Positions 51,882-56,765 of a stretch of 56,765 nt of DNA are shown here, in pieces (position 1 is the stretch's first letter; every line of letters starts with the position of its first letter). The notes beneath the pieces are model-generated. The model was not told where the DNA came from. It saw only the letters and a program-made list of their open reading frames with translations, and ran no database searches. Origin of the DNA: an uncultured Porphyromonadaceae bacterium (GTDB lineage Bacteria; Bacteroidota; Bacteroidia; Bacteroidales; Muribaculaceae); contig CAJKBH010000022.1 in assembly GCA_905198125.1 (NCBI GenBank), forward strand, positions 1 through 56,765, in the 5' to 3' direction. Position numbers and translations under genes: made by a program.

Positions 51882-53477
51882 ATGAAGAAAGTGTTTACTC
51901 TTATAGCCGCGTTGCTGGCCGGAAGCGCCGTCTCGTCGGCACAGGTGTTTATCGGCACCACCGAGTATGAGTCGATCAACGCAGCCGCTGATGCCGCTGC
52001 CGAGGGAGACGTGATCGAGGTAAGGTCGGACGTGACCGTCAGCAACCGAGTGAACTTTGACAAGGTGGACAACGTGACCTTGCAGGCTGTGGAAGGCGTG
52101 ACCATATCATGTCGTACCAAGAACAAACTCGCGTTTCTGGTTAAGAAGCCGACCACGCTGAAGAACCTGACGTTGGTGTACAATGACGATGCGTCGAATC
52201 AGCCTCTGATCGAGGCCAGCTCGGGCAGCGGCAAGCTGAACATGGAGAACTGCTCCATGAGCAATTTCAGCGGCACCAACAACCAGGGTCTGATCAGCAT
52301 CAAGAGCAGCGGAAGCGCCGTGCTGACCAATGTGACATTCTCCAACAATGTACTGCCCGAGGGGCGTGGCGAGGTGTTTATCGGCAACACCGGTTCGACC
52401 GTGGACGGCACCACCAACGCCTCCATATTCATCGAGAAGAATCTGAGCGTGGCCGCAGGCGAGAACTTCAACCCCTCCAGCCCCTGCCGTCTTTTCATCG
52501 ACGATGCCCGCACGTTGGGCAGCACCTTGGTGACCGGCACCGAGGACGTGGCCAAGTTCAACCTGATGAGCGACAAGTATAGCCTCAAGGCACAGGACGG
52601 CAACATCGTGACCGGCGAGTTTGTAGCCGGCGAGGGTGCCGTGACCATCGGTCAGCTTGGCTTCGGCAATCTGACGGACGCTTTGGCAGCAGCCAAGGAC
52701 GGCGACATCATCACCATCAACGAGGATATCACCATCAGCAATACGGTTAACTTCAAGGATGTGAACAGTCTGATTCTCACTGCCAAGGAAGGCGTGACCA
52801 TCTCCTGCCTGGTGAAGAATAAACTGGCGTTCCTGGTCAACAACAGCGCTATGCTGAAGAACCTGAAGATGACCTATACGGAGCAGGATGAATCGACCGC
52901 TACATTAATCGAGGTAAGCTCTCCGGGTTCGAAACTGACGATGGAGAACTGCGAGATAAATGATTTCAACGGCACTAACAAACAGGGCATAATCTCTGTG
53001 AAGAACAACGGCAACATCACGCTGAACAACGTTACTGCCGAGAACTGCACCGTTGCCGATGGTTGCGGCGAGCTTTTCTTAGGAGGCAGCGGTTCTGCCA
53101 TCAACGGCACGACCGACATGTCTATATTCCTGGAGAAAGATTATAATGTGACCGCAGGCGCCGAGTTCGCACCCGCCAAGGCTGTGAAACTGTTTGTAGA
53201 CGAGAACCGCACGCTTGGTTCCATCATAGTGGCCGGCACCGAGGACGCGACTAAGTTCGAACTGCAGGGCACAGCCTTCAGCCTCGAGGCCAAGGACGGC
53301 AACTTAGTGGCAGGCGAGTATCAGGGCGGTTCGGGCATCGCCGGCATCGCCGCCGACGAGAACGCACCCGTGGAGTACTACAACCTGAACGGCATGCAGG
53401 TAAGCGCCGGCAACATGACGCCCGGCATCTATGTACGCCGCCAGGGCAACACCGCCGTCAAGGTGCTGGTGAAGTAA
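51882..53477 (+). CDS. Secreted tandem beta-helix-like protein with C-terminal tag (copy 1)
   Basis: 531 residues with signal peptide MKKVFTLIAALLAGSAVSSAQ. Two homologous ~230-residue halves (about 22-245 and 252-480) repeat the same plan: an AAAxAAxEGDVIEV opening, a V(T)ISC..KNKLAFLV strand, a MENC..(S/N)(N/D)F turn, then G(S/T)xxxGTT(N/D)xSIF(I/L)EK. The short repetitive strands suggest a right-handed beta-helix such as polysaccharide-binding or adhesin-type surface proteins have. No catalytic residues are recognised. The end (IAADENAPVEYYNLNGMQV, GIYVRRQG, KVLVK) is a C-terminal tag of the T9SS type A-like kind. Downstream of the PUL2 terminator; no clear -7 box in the 216-bp leader. Function unknown. 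Confidence 0.75.
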   Translation: MKKVFTLIAALLAGSAVSSAQVFIGTTEYESINAAADAAAEGDVIEVRSDVTVSNRVNFDKVDNVTLQAVEGVTISCRTKNKLAFLVKKPTTLKNLTLVYNDDASNQPLIEASSGSGKLNMENCSMSNFSGTNNQGLISIKSSGSAVLTNVTFSNNVLPEGRGEVFIGNTGSTVDGTTNASIFIEKNLSVAAGENFNPSSPCRLFIDDARTLGSTLVTGTEDVAKFNLMSDKYSLKAQDGNIVTGEFVAGEGAVTIGQLGFGNLTDALAAAKDGDIITINEDITISNTVNFKDVNSLILTAKEGVTISCLVKNKLAFLVNNSAMLKNLKMTYTEQDESTATLIEVSSPGSKLTMENCEINDFNGTNKQGIISVKNNGNITLNNVTAENCTVADGCGELFLGGSGSAINGTTDMSIFLEKDYNVTAGAEFAPAKAVKLFVDENRTLGSIIVAGTEDATKFELQGTAFSLEAKDGNLVAGEYQGGSGIAGIAADENAPVEYYNLNGMQVSAGNMTPGIYVRRQGNTAVKVLVK

Positions 53478-53499
53478 TCGAACGGATCGACACAATCGG

Positions 53500-53526
53500 C
53501 GGGCTGCCCCCACAAGGGGCGGCCCG
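53500..53526 (+). terminator. Terminator-like hairpin after beta-helix copy 1
   Basis: CGGGCTGCCCC (53500-53510) pairs with GGGGCGGCCCG (53516-53526) with one G-T wobble and a CACAA loop. No T-run follows. Confidence 0.6.
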
Positions 53527-53551
53527 CACTGTTTAGAATGGGCTTTAAGGA

Positions 53552-53578
53552 CCTTAGGGTCTTTAGGGTCCTTAGGAA
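53552..53578 (+). repeat. Three 9-bp tandem units (CYTTAGGGT)
   Basis: CCTTAGGGT, CTTTAGGGT and CCTTAGGAA follow without gaps, preceded by CTTTAAGGA. They lie in the 270-bp gap between the two beta-helix genes. Function unknown. The rest of the gap (53579-53747) is an AT-rich leader without a clear promoter box. Confidence 0.7.
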
Positions 53579-53747
53579 AAGAGGCTGTGCAGATTTTTTT
53601 TGAATGGGGATTGAGTGTGTATGAAAAGTGGGTCGTATAAAAGGATGTAAACAGTAAGAAGCTGTTGACAGACTCAACCACTGATTACGAATCAAACCAC
53701 AAGCCAACAAACAACAAACCAACAATACAAACCAAACTTAACAACCC

Positions 53748-55391
53748 ATGAAAAAAATCTTTACGCTACTTGCCGCCCTCCTCGTCGGCGGTACGGCCTC
53801 GATGGCGCAGGTGTGGATTGGTAGCACTGAGTATGCTACTATAGAAGCAGCTGTTACAGCCGCAACAGCAGGAGACCTTATTGAAGTGAAGGGCGATGTA
53901 GAAATGAAAACAGGAATCACTCCTGACAAGAATAACCTCACCATACAGGCTGTTGATGGAGTAACAATATCATGCTTACTCAAAAATAAACGTGCCATTA
54001 CTCTTAATAATAACGGAAATCTGACACTTACCCTCAAAAATCTGCATTTCGTATACACAGAGAAAGATGCATCTGACAAGCGATTGATGGAGGCAAGTAA
54101 GGGTACGCTGATAATGGAAAATTGCAAAATCAGCAATTTCAGAACTGCAAATTCAGGCCATGGAGTTATCAATGTAAGTTCCACAGCAAAACTTACAAAT
54201 GTAATTTTTGAGAACAATGAAACTAAAGATCCTGGAGAAATCCGTGTTAGTGCCAACGACAAATTGACCCTAAGTGGAACTACCAATGGATCGATATATA
54301 CAGATGGTACAGATAGAAATTTCGCCGTTGAAGGTGCGTTTAATCCATCAGCTGCTATCAAAGTGTATATACCTGAAAACCGCAAGGTAGGTTCGATTCT
54401 TGTAAAGAACTGTACGGATTTAACAAAATTCGATCTTCAGAATGATGCTTTCATTCTGAAAGTCGATGGGGAAAATATTGTTATGGCAATAAAGCCTGTA
54501 ATATATATTGGAGAAACACCCTATGACACTCTTGATGCTGCGGTCAATGCCGCTCAGGAAGGTGATGTGATTATGGTGAACGGTGACGTTGCCATAGGCT
54601 CACGTGTTAATTTCTATAAGAAAAATGTAACGGTTCAAGGTAAAGAGGGTGACACCAGAGTGAAACTCTCTTACGGATTGAACAACAGTATTGGATTTCT
54701 TGTAAAAGATGCAGTCACAATCAAGAATGTGGATATTGTCTACACTAGAACAGATGCTTGTAGTAAAAATCTTGTAGAAGCAAGTAAGAATGGAACCATC
54801 TCGGTTGGAGTTCTGACTCTTGAGGATTGCGAAATAAGCAATTTCATATCTTCAGATGACAAAGGTGTGATTTGTGCCAAGGATGGAGGTAGCGTAAATC
54901 TCCAAAATGTTACATTCGAGAATTGCGTAGTTCCTCGGAGCGAAATATTCTTCGGAGCAAATGGCTCAAGTATTGATGGTACGACCAATGGTTCTATTTA
55001 TGTAGAAGGCTCCTATACCTTTAGTTCCAGCTCTACTTTCAATCCTGCACCCAAAGCTATGCCTGAAACAAACTCCATGGAAATGGCTCCTGCAGCTAAT
55101 GCAGTGAAGTTGTATCTGCAGAATCATGGAGAGGGTAGTACTGTCGTAATCGGTAATCCAAGTCCCTCAATGTTCGACTTTTCGCATGAGACTCTTGAAC
55201 TTGTAGAGAAGGACGGAAATCTGGTTCTTCAGAAGAAGCAATCTACCGGTATCGCAGGCATTGAGGCTGACGAGAATGCGCCGGTTGAGTACTTCAATCT
55301 GAACGGCGTTCAGGTGAAGGCCGACAGCATGACTCCCGGTGTATATGTTCGCCGCCAGGGCAAGAACGTGACCAAGGTTATGGTGAAATAA
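53748..55391 (+). CDS. Secreted tandem beta-helix-like protein with C-terminal tag (copy 2, mosaic)
   Basis: 547 residues, paralogue of the protein at 51882: signal peptide MKKIFTLLAALLVGGTASMAQ, two ~230-residue halves with the same TISCLLKNKRA, MENCKISNF and GTTNGSIY landmarks, and a nearly identical tag (IEADENAPVEYFNLNGVQV, GVYVRRQGKNVTKVMVK). The DNA is a mosaic: the first ~75 bp and last ~140 bp are GC-rich and close to copy 1, while about 53820-55240 is clearly AT-rich with different codon choice. This suggests replacement of the core between conserved ends. No enzymatic motif is seen; a surface binding or adhesin role is possible. Confidence 0.75.
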   Translation: MKKIFTLLAALLVGGTASMAQVWIGSTEYATIEAAVTAATAGDLIEVKGDVEMKTGITPDKNNLTIQAVDGVTISCLLKNKRAITLNNNGNLTLTLKNLHFVYTEKDASDKRLMEASKGTLIMENCKISNFRTANSGHGVINVSSTAKLTNVIFENNETKDPGEIRVSANDKLTLSGTTNGSIYTDGTDRNFAVEGAFNPSAAIKVYIPENRKVGSILVKNCTDLTKFDLQNDAFILKVDGENIVMAIKPVIYIGETPYDTLDAAVNAAQEGDVIMVNGDVAIGSRVNFYKKNVTVQGKEGDTRVKLSYGLNNSIGFLVKDAVTIKNVDIVYTRTDACSKNLVEASKNGTISVGVLTLEDCEISNFISSDDKGVICAKDGGSVNLQNVTFENCVVPRSEIFFGANGSSIDGTTNGSIYVEGSYTFSSSSTFNPAPKAMPETNSMEMAPAANAVKLYLQNHGEGSTVVIGNPSPSMFDFSHETLELVEKDGNLVLQKKQSTGIAGIEADENAPVEYFNLNGVQVKADSMTPGVYVRRQGKNVTKVMVK

Positions 55392-55494
55392 TACGGCATA
55401 ACGCCGCATAACGCGATATAACACGACATCATGAACATATCCAAGGGGCTGTGCCGACCGGCATGGCTCCTTTTGCCGTAAATAACGGGGCGGC

Positions 55495-55556
55495 GACTGG
55501 AGGGGCGGTGTCCCCACCGCCCACATGCTGACGGCGGGGACGCCGTCACTCCAGTC
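55495..55556. repeat. 62-bp cruciform REP-like element
   Basis: Outer inverted repeats GACTGGAG (55495-55502) and CTCCAGTC (55549-55556) flank two hairpins: GGGCGGTG-TCCC-CACCGCCC (55503-55522) and GACGGCG-GGGA-CGCCGTC (55530-55547). A half-version occurs at 2255-2282. Both copies are intergenic, as expected for a dispersed palindromic element. Confidence 0.75.
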
Positions 55557-55605
55557 AGACACGCGTTGGGTGGATGGGAGGGGTGGAACGTACTATAAGC
55601 GTAAT

Positions 55606-55653
55606 AGCTATAAGCACAGCTATAAACACAGCTATAAGCACAGCGATAAACTC
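55606..55653 (+). repeat. 12-bp tandem array in the GH127 leader
   Basis: AGCTATAAGCAC, AGCTATAAACAC, AGCTATAAGCAC and AGCGATAAACTC follow head to tail, with a looser copy at 55592. The array lies 35-80 bp before the ATG at 55688. If translated in the downstream frame it would give repeats of TAIS/TAIN, but the signal peptide start at 55688 makes it leader DNA. Confidence 0.75.
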
Positions 55654-55687
55654 GATTAAATCTCATCCTATAAACTCGATGACATTC

Positions 55688-56740
55688 ATGAAGATTTCTC
55701 TCAGGGCCTTAGCGGCATTCATAATAGCGGGCGGCGTGGCCGGCGGCGTCGGCGCCCAGTCGGTGTATCCGGGCCAGCATCGCGGTAAACTGAAAGTGGC
55801 CGACACGGCCCAGTCCAAAGTCAGGGCGTTCGACCTGAAGGACGTGCGTCTGCTGCCGGGCCGCGTGCACGACAACCTTCGCCGCGACTCGGCATGGATG
55901 GCCAATATAAGCATCAACCGGCTGACCCACAGCTTTAAGAACAATGCCGGTATTTTCGCCGGTCTGGAGGGTGGTTATGAATCCCTTAAGAAATATGGCG
56001 GCTGGGAATCGCTGGACTGCGATCTGCGCGGCCACACCACCGGCCATCTGATGTCGGCCTATGGCATGATGTACGCCGCTACCGGCGACCCGCTGTTCAA
56101 GCTGAAAGGGGACAGCATCGTCAAGGTGTTGGGCAAGGTGCAGGATGTTCTCGGCAGCGGTTATGTCAGCGCCTTTCCAGAGGAACTGATAAACCGCAAT
56201 CTGCGCGGCGAGGGGGTATGGGCGCCCTGGTACACGTTGCACAAAATAATGTCCGGCCTGATTGACCAGTACCTTTATGCCGATAACAGGCAGGCGCTGG
56301 AGGTGGCCGTGAAGATGGGCGACTGGGCTTACAACAAACTGCATGGCCGGAGCGAGGAGACGCGCCGCAAGATGCTGCGCAACGAGTTCGGCGGCATCAA
56401 CGAGGCATTCTACAACCTCTACGCCATCACCGCCGACCCGAAATACCGCGAGATGGCCGAATACTTCTACCACAACGACGTGATAGACCCATTGGCCGAA
56501 GGCAATACCGATTTCGGTACGAAGCACACCAATACCTTCATCCCGAAGGTGATAGCCGAGGCGCGCAACTACGAGCTGAGCGGATCGCAGCGCAGCCGCG
56601 ACATAGCACACCTGTTCTGGAACGAGATGACCGACAGGCACTGCTACGTCAACGGTTCGCTGAGCCAGAAGGAGCATTATTTCGACCCGAAGAAGATGTC
56701 GAAATTCATCCCTACTCTCAACCGGCAACTGCAAAATTAG
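55688..56740 (+). CDS. GH127/GH146-like (DUF1680) enzyme, 3'-truncated
   Basis: 350 residues from the ATG at 55688, chosen because MKISLRALAAFIIAGGVAGGVGAQ is a signal peptide; the open frame extends 38 codons upstream through the repeat array. The sequence is a clear GH127-type beta-L-arabinofuranosidase N-terminal half: WESLDCDLRGHTTGHLMSAYGMMYAATGD, GVWAPWYTLHKIMSGLIDQYLYA, KHTNTFIPKVIAEARNYELSG, HCYVNGSLSQKEHYFDPKKMSKFI. Family members continue ~250-400 residues further with a CNTYNMLKL segment and C-terminal beta domains. Here the match stops near 56710 and a stop codon follows at 56738. The loss is either a real truncation or a contig-end chimera. Confidence 0.8.
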   Translation: MKISLRALAAFIIAGGVAGGVGAQSVYPGQHRGKLKVADTAQSKVRAFDLKDVRLLPGRVHDNLRRDSAWMANISINRLTHSFKNNAGIFAGLEGGYESLKKYGGWESLDCDLRGHTTGHLMSAYGMMYAATGDPLFKLKGDSIVKVLGKVQDVLGSGYVSAFPEELINRNLRGEGVWAPWYTLHKIMSGLIDQYLYADNRQALEVAVKMGDWAYNKLHGRSEETRRKMLRNEFGGINEAFYNLYAITADPKYREMAEYFYHNDVIDPLAEGNTDFGTKHTNTFIPKVIAEARNYELSGSQRSRDIAHLFWNEMTDRHCYVNGSLSQKEHYFDPKKMSKFIPTLNRQLQN

Positions 56741-56765
56741 CGATTTCTCGGAAAAAGACAATCTT
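56711..56765 (+). other. Fragment resembling the beta-helix genes, fused to the GH127 gene at the window edge
   Basis: From 56724, one frame over from GH127, the translation GNCKISDFSEKDNL matches the MENCKISNF / MENCSMSNFSGTNN landmark of the beta-helix proteins. In DNA, 19 of 24 positions from 56724 agree with 54117-54140, and most differences are synonymous. This suggests that a third beta-helix gene copy, or assembly overlap with one, begins here. Confidence 0.5.

Noticed and set aside
55574..55687. N-terminal extension of the GH127-like gene through the repeat array
   Set aside because: A proper signal peptide begins at 55688; the upstream codons only translate the 12-bp repeats.

Overview
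The window reads as a chromosomal segment of a gut Bacteroidales bacterium, most likely Muribaculaceae or a close relative. The basis is: two SusC/SusD pairs, a hybrid two-component regulator, many promoters with the Bacteroidota -7 box TAnnTTTG, secreted proteins ending in a short C-terminal tag (YNLxG..V....GIVIRNGKKYIQK or ..GIYVRRQG..KVLVK), and high-GC genes separated by AT-rich intergenic DNA. The family-level assignment is inference. No tRNA, rRNA, CRISPR array, IS element or phage gene was seen.

Layout. Positions 1-2290: a BlaI/MecI-type repressor and an M56 (BlaR-like) peptidase carrying a TonB C-terminal domain, preceded by two operator-like dyads. Positions 2299-27291: polysaccharide utilisation locus 1 (PUL1), almost all on the minus strand. 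In transcription order it holds a hybrid two-component sensor (22358-26308), SusC, SusD, two small surface lipoproteins, a three-CBM + GH5 endoglucanase, a PL8 lyase, a GH88 unsaturated uronyl hydrolase, a GH92-GH5 fusion, an exported FAD oxidoreductase, and two secreted binding proteins; a divergent SGNH esterase sits beside the sensor. Paired 19-bp direct repeats (consensus near ATGCAAGATTATTGCAAAA) lie upstream of three of its promoters and look like the regulator's binding sites. The enzyme set matches a xanthan-type polysaccharide: a beta-1,4-glucan backbone with Man-GlcA-Man(acetyl) side chains.

Positions 27332-30952: a DUF4861 protein, a Ca/Na antiporter, and an AT-rich AAA ATPase (DUF4143 type) preceded by three 33-bp repeats. 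Positions 31203-34094: a DUF362 protein and a TonB-dependent receptor. Positions 34186-36036: a GH128/Asl1-like glucanase. Positions 36381-51665: regulators and operon of PUL2, with a membrane AraC regulator that has a sensor propeller but no kinase, an ECF sigma factor with no visible anti-sigma, SusC, SusD, an Ig-like (BIG2) surface protein, a PF05426/PL38-like lyase, a GH28/GH49-like beta-helix enzyme and a heparinase II/III-like lyase, closed by a strong terminator. Positions 51882-55391: two paralogous beta-helix surface proteins, the second with an AT-rich core between GC-rich ends. Positions 55495-56740: a cruciform repeat element, a 12-bp tandem array and a GH127-like gene that stops abruptly. 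The last ~50 bases look like a fragment of another beta-helix gene, so the right edge may be a chimeric contig end.

Working model for PUL1 (inference): the CBM-GH5 protein cuts the backbone, SusCD imports fragments, SGNH deacetylates, PL8 removes terminal mannose leaving an unsaturated glucuronyl residue, GH88 removes that residue, and the GH92-GH5 fusion removes the inner alpha-mannose and attacks the exposed glucan. PUL2 appears to target another uronic-acid polysaccharide; its substrate cannot be named from sequence.
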